Positions 16,485 through 23,835 of a stretch of 23,835 nucleotides of DNA are shown in pieces. The position numbers and the translations under genes are program-made. Below the pieces are notes generated by a model that was not told the DNA's origin, did no database searches, and saw only the letters and a list, made by a program, of their open reading frames with translations. The stretch covers positions 766,849 to 790,683 of the forward strand of contig BFEA01000116.1 of assembly GCA_003427395.1 (NCBI GenBank). The letters run 5' to 3'. Source of the stretch: Chara braunii (lineage: Eukaryota > Streptophyta > Charophyceae > Charales > Characeae). How positions within the stretch are numbered: position 1 is the stretch's first letter; each line of letters opens with the position of its first letter.

Positions 16485-17343
16485 ACTGCAATCGCAACAG
16501 TTCTGTCTTCGTCATCGAAAGGGAGGTCCCGGGTATGTTCTAATGAGGTCAGTTGACCACGGCCGGTACCCATCGAGACTCCGCTCAATGCCAATCGCAT
16601 CCGTTCTCAACCACCCCCATCCGAACCCCCTTCACCCTCCCCAACTCCGTCTTAGTGAAGGGTTTGAAGGACCATATCCTTAGCGCGAGCCAGACACAAG
16701 CGTCATCCTGCAATCTCCTGCCCCCTCGGAGATTCCAATTTTCGTCATCGAGAGGGTAGGCCAGCGCTGCTTGAGGCCAATCACACCAGGATGATCCCTC
16801 ATCAGCCGGTACCCATCCAGCAACTAAAGTTGCCCGATGCCAATCGCATCTAATGAAAGATCCCGCAGCCGGTACCCCTCAGACGACCTGATTCAACCCT
16901 CTCTCCGTCCTCATAAAGAGTCATCCCGTGCCCTTTACCCTCCACCTTGAACAGATCCCCCAAAACCCAACAGAACCTCCACTCACTTGTCCCCCCTTCG
17001 CCTCCCCAACTCCGTCCTAGTAAAGAGTTCGAAAGACCGTGTCCTCAGCAAGAGTCAGACACAATCCTCATCCTGCAATCTCCTACCCCCTCAAAAATTC
17101 CAGTCTCCGTCATCGAGGGAGTGAGCTAGCACTGCCTGAGGCCAATCGCGCCAGAGTAAACCCTCATCAGTCGGTACCCATCCGACAACCAAAGATGCCC
17201 GACGCCAATCGCATCCAATGAAAGTTCCCCTAGCCGGTACCCCTCAGACAACCCCGATGCAACCCTCTCTCCGTCCTCGCAAAGAGTCATCTCGTGCCCT
17301 TGCCCTCCATCTTGGACAAATCTCGCAAAACTCAACAGAACCG
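16485..17343 (+). repeat. Tandem array with 365-bp unit, about 2.3 copies
   Basis: CCCCAACTCCGTC occurs at 16639 and 17004, exactly 365 bp apart, and alignment continues through GAGTCAGACACAA-like, CATCCTGCAATCTCCT, GCCGGTACCC and CAACCCTCTCTCCGTCCTC in each unit (about 16610-16975 and 16976-17343). A truncated unit with an internal deletion precedes them (16485-16609). GCCGGTACCC recurs twice per unit, giving a sub-repeat. No conserved ORF; satellite-like. Confidence 0.85.
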
Positions 17344-17538
17344 CCCCATACGAATTTACGAAATTTGAAGCGAATTTTAGCCAATTATTTGGGACCACAT
17401 GCAAATTACCATCAGATGCCCTAAGTAGGACTTTCGACCAATACTATGAAATTCTCAGTTGATTTATTCGACAAAAACTGAAATCACTAATCTAGAAGTC
17501 CGTTGAAATACAAAGGAGAATCAGTTGATTTTGAAAAT
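17344..17538. other. AT-rich sequence, nothing recognised
   Basis: No ORF, repeat or RNA gene seen. Confidence 0.4.
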
Positions 17539-17694
17539 CCATAGGAAACACAAATAGGAAAAGCATCTGATGTCCGCTCGAACTTTTGACTCTGATTTCC
17601 AGAACCAGGGTTCAGGCCATAAGAAACACAAATAGGAAAAAGGATCTGATGTCCACCCGAACTTTGACTCTAATTTTCAGAACCAGGGTTCAGG
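17539..17694 (+). repeat. 78-bp tandem duplication
   Basis: 17539-17616 and 17617-17694 share CCATA(G/A)GAAACACAAATAGG, ATCTGATGTCC and AGAACCAGGGTTCAGG. About ten substitutions and small compensating indels separate them. Confidence 0.88.
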
Positions 17695-18824
17695 AAATCG
17701 TTGAGACCATAAGTCAGAAAATTACTAATTAGAAAAACTTATCGTATGAGCATCTAAGACTATGATATAGAAAGGGTACATGGGTAGCACAATTATTGGA
17801 TTATCATCATTATTGAAAATAACAGCTCTGTAGAAGATAGAAACTATGTAGCAAAAAAAACACAGAAAATCACATCGAGCCAGGAAATGGTCAACAAAAC
17901 CTGTTGATCATCTCAGAAAGAGCAAGATCATGTCAGACGATCAACCTAAAAAGACAAATCGAGAATCATGCAAGAAATCTCTAGTTATTATTAGTAGGAC
18001 AACAAACCCTATCCCTTCTTCCTCAAACCACCACTTACCTCTACTTACCGCCGACCCTTCAAACCCTACCCCTGCACCTTTGGGGGAGGAAGAATTCCCT
18101 TCCTCCCACTGCTAACTTCTAGGCTCGAAGCAAACACCAGCGCCCAAGGCATAAGCGGCCGTCTTCGATTCCCGCAAAAATCGAAAACAGTGTGGCACCC
18201 CCTCGCCAAACCCGCTGACGAGTCGCCACAGGGGATTCAACACCACCATAGTTGTATGCTCACCATACCCTTACCTACGGTTGAGGAAGAGGGAAGGGTA
18301 TCACCCACCACGTCATCTCTAGGTAGCATCGCACACGACAACACCCGAAATAGTAACCCATCCAATCGAGCTTTGCTATGCCGCTACTCCCATGTCGTTG
18401 TTTCATCGCCAACATTTATTCCCGTGCACATCGATGCCGCGGTTCGCCCCTCAGTCCGCCAAGCAAAAACCCCTCCGCCATGTAGACGACCAAACCCCAT
18501 CTTTAATCCGTCGAACAGCGATGCCGTAATCCCTCCCACGACGCTCCCTCCGATCAGTTGTGCTCCCTAGCACCACGCGCATCGACTTCGTTATTAGGCG
18601 CCATGCTCCAATCGGTAGCCCAAGGCTAAAACAACGCGCGTCAATTGCCATGGCCATCGCCATAAACCACTGCAGGAGTCGCTCCCCTGATCCCGCTTTC
18701 GTCTCGCCATATCCCGTCGTTGTTCAATTCCTTTCCAATATCGCCGACCGCAGTCGCCATACCCACCCGCTGCCGCTACCCACCAACCTCTCAAGCACCA
18801 TGTCGTGTGAACGCGCCTGATCGA
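17695..18824. other. Unassigned, no supported gene
   Basis: AT-rich to about 17990, then C-rich with more CG. Frames open on both strands (for example + 18190-18570, - 18594-18884), but their translations are Pro/Ser- or Arg-rich and carry no motif I know. Coding is not supported. Confidence 0.35.
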
Positions 18825-18860
18825 ACCGGGCGCAGCGCTCCCGGTAGCGCTGCGCCCGGT
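18825..18860. repeat. Perfect 15-bp GC-rich hairpin
   Basis: ACCGGGCGCAGCGCT (18825-18839) and AGCGCTGCGCCCGGT (18846-18860) are exact reverse complements around the 6-nt loop CCCGGT. The arm resembles the ACCGGGCxCAGCG motif of the scattered retroposon pieces nearby, so it may be two such ends joined head to head. Confidence 0.9.
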
Positions 18861-19019
18861 GGAAGCCGCCGGTCGGAACCCCACTCAACCCTGATTTAAG
18901 AATAGTTAGATACGATCTATCATACGGGTACTTTGAGAGCTAGGTATAAGCGTTCTTTTTCAACAGTTCCCATGGGTAGACCCCTAATTGTCCCTCAAAT
19001 TTACCCTGGATCCCCAGTA

Positions 19020-19024
<5 letters not shown>

Positions 19025-19058
<34 letters not shown>

Positions 19059-19178
19059 AACCGGGCCCAGTGCCCAAGGCTGATATCACCAATAAGAAGA
19101 TTGAGGCCGGGGTCCTCACAGTCTGCCCGGAGTAACCGAACCGAACTTATTGAGAACCGGGCTCAGCGTCCCTCATAT
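19025..19178 (-). mobile_element. SINE-like fragment, minus strand, with T33
   Basis: T33 (19025-19057) directly followed by GAACCGGGCCCAGTGCCC, then the block 19103-19133 shared with 2861-2892, then GAACCGGGCTCAGCGTCCC at about 19156. Read on the minus strand it ends in poly(A), as a retroposon would. Confidence 0.5.
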
Positions 19179-19255
19179 GGTGATGGTAATGATCATGATG
19201 ATGATAATGATACTACTGATAATGATGCTAAAGATAATGAAGATTAATGTATATG
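19179..19255 (+). repeat. GAT/TGA microsatellite
   Basis: Imperfect ATGATGATAATGAT array between the SINE-like fragment and repeat copy 2. Confidence 0.85.
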
Positions 19256-19677
19256 AAAAAAAAGGAGACTATGTTATATCAGCAATTCTGACCTCCTAAT
19301 CCTAGAACAACTCCTAGCCCTCCCTGTATCAGAACATTGCAACTCAGAGACAGTACTAACCTAACCAACGTCTACCATGGCTGTTCTCTTCTCGCTCCCT
19401 TGCAGCCCCCCCCGGTTCACCACTGAATTGCCTTCCTCCCTCGGCAAACCCCAGATCTCTCTACAAGGCCTCACACTCCTGCCATTTGCAGGTTACAGGG
19501 CAACACCCCAGCTTTAGCCAGCGTCGTTCTGGCTTCGGCAAAACCAGGGGCACAGAACAGAGCAACTCTGTAGACACCAGTCCAGGTTCGACCATCTCTG
19601 AAATCCTATATCCCGAATATGGAAGAAGTTTAGATGCTGCCAAAAATTTCAGAGCACCAGAAAGCTTAATATAACAT
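19256..19677 (+). repeat. Dispersed ~440-bp repeat, copy 2
   Basis: Same family as 221-666, including CCCCAGATCTCTCTACAAGG and the end AAAGCTTAATATAACAT. A segment near 19400 (CCCCATAGGGTGTC in copy 1) is deleted. Flanked on both sides by GAT microsatellite. Confidence 0.85.
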
Positions 19678-19696
19678 GATTGAGATGATGATACTA

Positions 19697-19729
<33 letters not shown>

Positions 19730-19762
19730 TTAATGATGATGATGATCATGATGATTAATACG
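19678..19762 (+). repeat. GAT microsatellite spacer
   Basis: A GATGAT array separates copies 2 and 3. The minus strand reads ATC repeats. Confidence 0.9.
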
Positions 19763-20217
19763 GAAAAAAAAGTGAAAATTATGCTATATCAGCACTTCTG
19801 ACCTCCTAATCCTAGAACACCTCCTAGCCCTCCCTGTACCAAGACATTGCATCTAAGAGACAATACCCTCCTTACCAATGTCAACCGTAGCTGACTTGTT
19901 CTCTCCACCTAGACTATCCCTGACCCCATTGGTTGTCAAGGCAGCCCCCCCTGGTTCGCCACTTGATTGCCTTCCTCCCTCAGCAAATCCCCAGATCTCT
20001 CTACAAGGCCTCACACTCCTGCCAATTGCAGATTACAGGGCAACGCCCCAGCTCCGACCAGCGTCGTTCTGGCATCGGCAAGGTAGGGGCACAGAACAAG
20101 GCAACTTTGTAGATATCGGCCCAGATTCGATCATCTCTGAGATCCTATATCCCAAATGAGGAAGGAAGCCAAATGCCGCCAAGAATTACAAAGCACCAGA
20201 AAGCATGATATAACATG
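19763..20217 (+). repeat. Dispersed ~440-bp repeat, copy 3
   Basis: Third copy, beginning with an A-run then ATGCTATATCAGC and ending AAAGCATGATATAACAT. It lies about 507 bp from copy 2 start to start, so copies 2 and 3 form a tandem unit of repeat plus microsatellite. It keeps the CCCCATTGGTTGTCAAGGC segment that copy 2 lacks. Confidence 0.85.
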
Positions 20218-20696
20218 GATGATGATAATGATGATGATGATTATGATGATGATTATAATGAGAAGATTAAAAACAAAAACTCCTCCACTCCCTCCATTCC
20301 CTTGTCTATCCCTTTACCCTAGTCTGCCCCCGCTGGGATTTAATGCCCAGCCCCAAAAAAGAGTATTCCTCACAATCCGCCCGTGCCCCCTCCAGGGTTT
20401 CACCCCCTCCTAATGAAACCCCTACAGAGCAGGGCTCTCCCCACCAAAATGTCATTCGCTTGGATTTTGTAGGATTTTGTTGATGACGATGGACAGCACC
20501 CTGAGGATAATGACAATGAGGATGATGGTGATGACCCTCTCACCTGCTGATGTGAAAGGCAAACGATGCCTTGAAGAGCAACATCTAATGATAACAAATT
20601 GATGATGATGATAATACTAATGAGTGTGAAGACGGAATGATGATGTTGATCATACCAAACAGCAGCACCAACAACCCTTACGATTACAAACTGATG

Positions 20697-20728
<32 letters not shown>

Positions 20729-20780
20729 AATGATGATGATAATGATAATGATGATGGCAATGATTATAGTGATATCGGTA

Positions 20781-20817
<37 letters not shown>

Positions 20818-20850
20818 CGCACCGATGATGATGCTCATAATGATGATAAG
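20218..20850 (+). repeat. GAT/TGA microsatellite field with unique islands
   Basis: Arrays at 20218-20265, 20480-20540, 20595-20660 and 20690-20850 surround a C-rich island (20280-20445) that resembles the flank of repeat copy 1. Poly-His and poly-Met frames across it are translations of the microsatellite. Confidence 0.8.
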
Positions 20851-21120
20851 TTTATGAGATTTATTAGGAGAATAATTACGAATTTAATTCCAAATATAGT
20901 AGAAACGTAGTTGATTGAAGAGAAGGTCCTGCATTAGTTTATTGATTAGATGACCAAAGTCATTGAGGATGATTGTGATCTTGATTGAATTTGATGAGAT
21001 TAATGATTTGGATGATTGCTACTATATGAATACCTAATTGACAAATGCCAATAGGCAAAAATAGAAAAAATAGGGAAAATAGAGAAAAATGCGAGTGACT
21101 CACCACATGGAAGCACTAAA
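20851..21120. other. AT-rich sequence, nothing recognised
   Basis: No ORF, RNA gene or clear repeat, apart from short ATAGAAAAAATAGG repeats near 21060. Confidence 0.4.
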
Positions 21121-21470
21121 CACACCCTCCTCACCTTGTACCTTACCCCCTCTCTTCATACTTTAAACCCTCCCCCATCCTTCTTCCCCTCTCCTACCTT
21201 CCTCCTAATTCTGACCTCGTCCCCACCCCTCTCCCCTCCTTTTTCACCCAACCTGGCCCCACTTCTCCCGACACATCCCCCAAAATGAGAGAAGTGAACA
21301 TCAGAAGCACGGCGGAGTTCAAGAGAGAATTGAGAGTAGGAATAGGGATATGAGACGGGCAAGAGAGCAGGGAAAAAGGGAGATGAAAGGGGAGAGAAGG
21401 AAAGAAGGAGGAGAGAGAAAGATAAATGAAAAGGAATGGAGAAAAGGGGAAACAAGAGAAGAAAGATGAT
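21121..21470. repeat. Pyrimidine-rich then purine-rich tract
   Basis: The top strand is C/T-rich from about 21121 to 21280, then A/G-rich from 21287 to 21470, with the switch near 21285. Such strand asymmetry can favour triplex or foldback DNA. Open frames here are low complexity. Confidence 0.6.
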
Positions 21471-21474
21471 ATTA

Positions 21475-21565
21475 TCCTTCCAAATGGTGATGATGATATA
21501 TGAAGATGAAAGATGATGGGATGATGATGATGATGTTGAAGATAAAGATGATTATCGAAAGCGAG
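21475..21565 (+). repeat. GAT-rich microsatellite
   Basis: Imperfect GATGATGAT/GAAGATGA array. Confidence 0.75.
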
Positions 21566-21571
21566 CCTCCC

Positions 21572-21760
21572 GTTGAAGATGACATGTGACCTCCTCTAAT
21601 GTCACGACTTATTCTCCCGTCCTCCATACGATTCTGGCAATCGAGAGCTTCTCCCGTGATACAGATCGTTGAAGATGACGTGTGTCCTCCTCTAATGTCG
21701 CAACTTATCCTCCTGTCCTCCATGTGGTTCTGGCAATCGAGAGTTTCTCCCATGTGATCC
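21572..21760 (+). repeat. 96-bp tandem duplication
   Basis: Units at 21572-21667 and 21668-21760 both start GTTGAAGATGAC and share CCTCCTCTAATGTC, CCTCCAT and TCTGGCAATCGAGAG. Confidence 0.88.
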
Positions 21761-22201
21761 GGACACCATGCGCCATAACACCATGCTAGCACTCCTCCAC
21801 GTTATGCAAGGGTTCATCCTCCCTCACATTTGCTGGCTCGTTCCCAAAGGGGAATAGCACCTGCAACCCCGTGTGCCTGACACGGCGGTCGCAGGAGGAC
21901 AGCGCCCTCATGTGTGCCACGTGGCAACTCCAAGTGTGCACCCCAAGGGGTACTTCCAGCTGCACACTTGTACCGTGACGCGTGCTAGTACGGGGCGCGC
22001 GCAAGATATCACAGGCAGTGTCTTATGGGACCCCCTAGCGAAGGTCTAACCTATGACAGTCCCTGAGCAACCTCATGTATGGGTGACAAGTTTTATCGAA
22101 AAGGCCTTTAGATTTTCTTCTCAACGGCGTGAGAAATTTCTGAAAATTCAGGCCTCCGTTAACCGTAAGTGGCAGAAAATAAAGCAAACCCTCAAGGTCA
22201 A
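21761..22201. other. Unassigned; G-box palindrome and a small inverted repeat
   Basis: TGCCACGTGGCA (21915-21926) is a perfect palindrome that contains the plant G-box core. CAAGTGTGCA and TGCACACTTG form a 10-bp inverted repeat around 20 bases (about 21931-21970). No gene is seen. Part of 22050-22201 may be the 3' untranslated region of the adjacent minus-strand LINE. Confidence 0.4.
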
Positions 22202-22592
22202 CTAATTGCTACCCAGATTTCTCAATCGTGGTAGCTTTCTCCGCAGTTTCTCGTCAATGAACCAGTCCTCTGCGTCTGCGTCCCAAACATGCTTTACTTG
22301 TAGCACTCCTTTCTCCACCCATGACCTGGCAAAGCCATCATGCTCCCCATTTGCCTTAAATGGGGTCCCATTCTGCCGCAATATATTCTGATTATCAAAC
22401 AACAGTTGATTAAGCTCTTCTCCCTTAGAGACCGGCTGATTATAGTTCTGAGGAAGAAGTTTTTGCCAGGCATATAGGATATCTCTCCAAACCCTTGATT
22501 GTCCAAACCGCGTCCGGTTGGATAATATTCCATTCTGAGCCAAGGATATATTCGGCTATACAGATCCAAAGTTTAGATGGATTGTCAAACAT
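22202..22592 (-). pseudogene. LINE ORF2 C-terminal fragment, minus strand
   Basis: Read on the minus strand it begins MFDNPSKLWICIAEYILGSE and, after one frameshift near 22500, continues SRVWRDILYAWQKLLPQ, ELNQLLFDNQNILRQNGTPF, SWVEKGVLQVKHVWD and a terminal IDEKLRRKLPR before TAG at 22202. This is the typical ending of a LINE ORF2 (residues after RT). It lacks everything upstream. The + strand LINE at 3244-7318 ends only a few codons before the equivalent point (NLAMLAKW). In other LINEs about six residues separate that KW from the NP of a segment like NPSKLW, so the two fragments are complementary with little or nothing missing. Confidence 0.8.
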
Positions 22593-22661
22593 GGTTAAGA
22601 CACAATTCAACCATGCATTCAGGCGATCGGACAGACAAGCAGAGAGACTAGCAAGGAAGGA
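22593..22661 (-). repeat. Inverted piece of the PLE pseudo-LTR
   Basis: 22593-22657 is the reverse complement of 7485-7549 with 61 of 65 matches and no gaps, including TCTGTCCGATCGCCTGAATG. The similarity may extend to 22661. It directly abuts the LINE fragment, as expected if this is the 3' end of the PLE at its insertion site in the LINE. Confidence 0.85.
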
Positions 22662-22992
22662 TCGTGTATCGATGTATGAAGATGTACAGACAGCACTATG
22701 TGTGAAAACTTGTGTATGTAGCCCGTAGGCTATGTATAATTCGCAAGCTATCCTACCCCTTAAGCGCGGTGGGCCCGCGGGGGGGAGGTCATGTTCCACT
22801 GCTTGTCGGAATCGGGCCGAACTTGCGATTCGGCCCGGCGGATGAAGGCGATCGAGGGCGGAGGTGCGCGCAGAGCGGTGCGCGTACCGAATTGTTCACA
22901 ACGCGCCGGCAAACGAGAGCGCTCGCCCACAGGGGCCGAGAGACGGTGGGCGTCGATTCGAGTGAATATCTCGACGGGCCCGCCGTCGGATT
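22662..22992. other. Unassigned, becoming GC-rich, with two hairpins
   Basis: From about 22765 to 22990 GC rises sharply against the surroundings. CGGGCCGAA (22813-22821) pairs with TTCGGCCCG (22829-22837), and CGACGG/CCGTCG (22972-22988) flank GCCCG. A frame open from 22712 to 23059 is Arg-rich with a poly-Lys end and is not supported as a gene. Confidence 0.4.
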
Positions 22993-23158
22993 AGAGGGAA
23001 AAAAGAAAAAGAGAAAAAAAAAGATTAAGAAGAAAAAAAAATGTTTAGAAAAAAAATAAAAATAAAAAAATGTTTAGAAGAAAAAGAAAAAAAAAAGAAA
23101 AAAAGAAAAGAGAAAAAAAAGAAGACATAAGATATCTCGAAGGGCCCGCCGTCGGATT
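22966..23158 (+). repeat. 27-bp direct repeat, 166-bp period
   Basis: ATATCTCGACGGGCCCGCCG at 22966 recurs at 23132 with one change (GAC to GAA) and both continue TCGGATT. Each is followed by a purine-rich run. Confidence 0.85.
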
Positions 23159-23221
23159 GCAAGAAAAAGAAAAAAAGAGAAAAAAAGAGAAAAAAAAAAA
23201 AAGAGAAAAAAAAAAAAAGAG

Positions 23222-23266
<45 letters not shown>

Positions 23267-23345
23267 AGAAGAGATATACTTTGGTGGCGGGTCCGAAAAA
23301 GAGGAATTTTTTATTTAGAAAGAAAAAAAAAAAAATGAAAAAAAG
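22993..23345 (+). repeat. Purine-rich low-complexity DNA with A42
   Basis: GAAAAA-type runs, including A42 at 23222-23263. All long frames here are poly-Lys/Arg (or Phe on the minus strand) and are artefacts. Confidence 0.85.
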
Positions 23346-23370
23346 AGAAACTTGGGTGGCGTTTTTTTTT

Positions 23371-23502
23371 TCGCGTTTCCCGAGCGCGACGACAAAACAA
23401 TTGGGCGGGAACATCCAAGTTCGAGTTCCTTTTCGTTTTCGTTTTTCCTTCTGATATGCGCCATTTTCGCGTTTCCCGCGTGCGGCGACAAAACAATCGG
23501 GC
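23371..23502 (+). repeat. 36-bp direct repeat, 96-bp period
   Basis: TCGCGTTTCCCG followed by GACAAAACAAT(T/C)GGGCG at 23371 and 23467, with a few differences between. The CG-rich repeat sits inside A-rich DNA. Confidence 0.85.
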
Positions 23503-23745
23503 GCCGTTTTTTAAAAAGACAAAGAAAAGAAGCAAAGCAGAGGAAAGAGAAAAAAAAAAACTAAAAAACAACAAGAAACAAGAAGTAAGAAAAGAAAAGA
23601 AAAGAAAAGAATAACATGCCATCGCCAGTGGTATGAGCACAAAGAGGAAAAAAAAAGAGGAAAAAAATAATAATAACATGGCATCGCCTGTGGTATGAGC
23701 AAAAAAGAAAAGAAAAATAATCGAAACAAGGAAACAAAAAAAGAA
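23503..23745 (+). repeat. A-rich DNA with a 29-bp direct repeat, 62-bp period
   Basis: ATAACATG(C/G)CATCGCC followed by GTGGTATGAGCA at 23611 and 23673. The rest is AAAGA-type low complexity. Confidence 0.8.
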
Positions 23746-23835
23746 AAGAGTGTGTGTGTGTGTGCGTGCGTGGGTGTCAGAGAGAGTGCGGCCAAGAGTC
23801 TGTGTGCGTGTGCGCGTGGGTGTGTGGCAGAGGGA
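23746..23835 (+). repeat. TG-rich microsatellite at the window edge
   Basis: GTGTGTGTGTGTGTGCGTGCG and variants with AGAGAGAG interruptions run to the end of the window. Confidence 0.85.

Noticed and set aside
16798-17190. CTGATGAG on the minus strand of the 365-bp array as a hammerhead core
   Set aside because: No GAAA box at the required distance and no closing stems.
17990-18090. Telomere-like AAACCCTA words
   Set aside because: Isolated occurrences, not in tandem.
18190-18884. Overlapping Pro/Ser-rich and Arg-rich ORFs on both strands
   Set aside because: Conflicting frames, no motif, and composition alone explains the openness.
20400-20828. Poly-His (minus) and poly-Met (plus) open frames
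   Set aside because: They are direct translations of the GAT/ATG microsatellite; no other coding signal.
22712-23818. Lys/Arg-rich and Phe-rich frames at the right end
   Set aside because: Low-complexity purine DNA; translations carry no domain.

Overview
The window looks like a repeat-rich, gene-poor stretch of a large eukaryotic nuclear genome. No host gene could be supported. Nearly everything recognisable is transposable-element sequence, tandem repeats or microsatellites, with many long A/T homopolymers and GAT/TGA microsatellites, and there is no bacterial gene organisation. The main element is a Penelope-like retroelement (PLE) whose GIY-YIG endonuclease lies upstream of the reverse transcriptase. 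That permuted order is known from the Chlamys-type PLEs of the green lineage and protists and from related invertebrate clades. A green alga or other streptophyte, possibly a charophyte, is therefore my best guess, held with low confidence.

Layout, left to right. 1-3000: a dispersed ~440-bp repeat (copy 1), a GAT-rich tract, a 41-bp duplication, a cluster of four consecutive foldbacks (1941-2766) and a minus-strand SINE-like piece. 3244-7318: a decayed L1-type LINE on the + strand (ORF1, APE endonuclease, RT), broken off inside the ORF2 C-terminal region. 7319-12839: the PLE, with 5' repeat, T41 tract, CCHC zinc-knuckle ORF, coiled-coil ORF, GIY-YIG domain, PLE-type RT, T45 tract and a second copy of the 5' repeat (pseudo-LTR). 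12840-22592: mixed repeats, including SINE-like elements, tRNA-derived pieces, several tandem duplications (102, 365, 78 and 96 bp periods), a perfect 15-bp GC hairpin and two more copies of the ~440-bp repeat set in GAT microsatellites. 22202-22592 (minus strand): the missing C-terminal end of a LINE ORF2, directly abutting a 65-bp piece of the PLE repeat. 22740 to the end: a short GC-rich block, then purine-rich low-complexity DNA with small direct repeats and a TG microsatellite.

How the parts relate. The LINE breaks off just after the motif LAMLAKW at about 7302, and the minus-strand fragment at the right resumes only a few codons later (MFDNPSKLW). The right pseudo-LTR stops at 12839 at a point equivalent to 7475, and the inverted 65-bp piece resumes at the equivalent of 7485. 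The simplest reading is that the PLE inserted into the LINE and that a later inversion of about 9.8 kb (about 12840-22660), with one breakpoint inside the right pseudo-LTR, carried the PLE tail and LINE 3' end away. A misassembly would give the same pattern. Both elements carry in-frame stops and frameshifts. Many stops fit C-to-T or G-to-A transitions, and the three RT frameshifts of the PLE all fall at or near short homopolymers.
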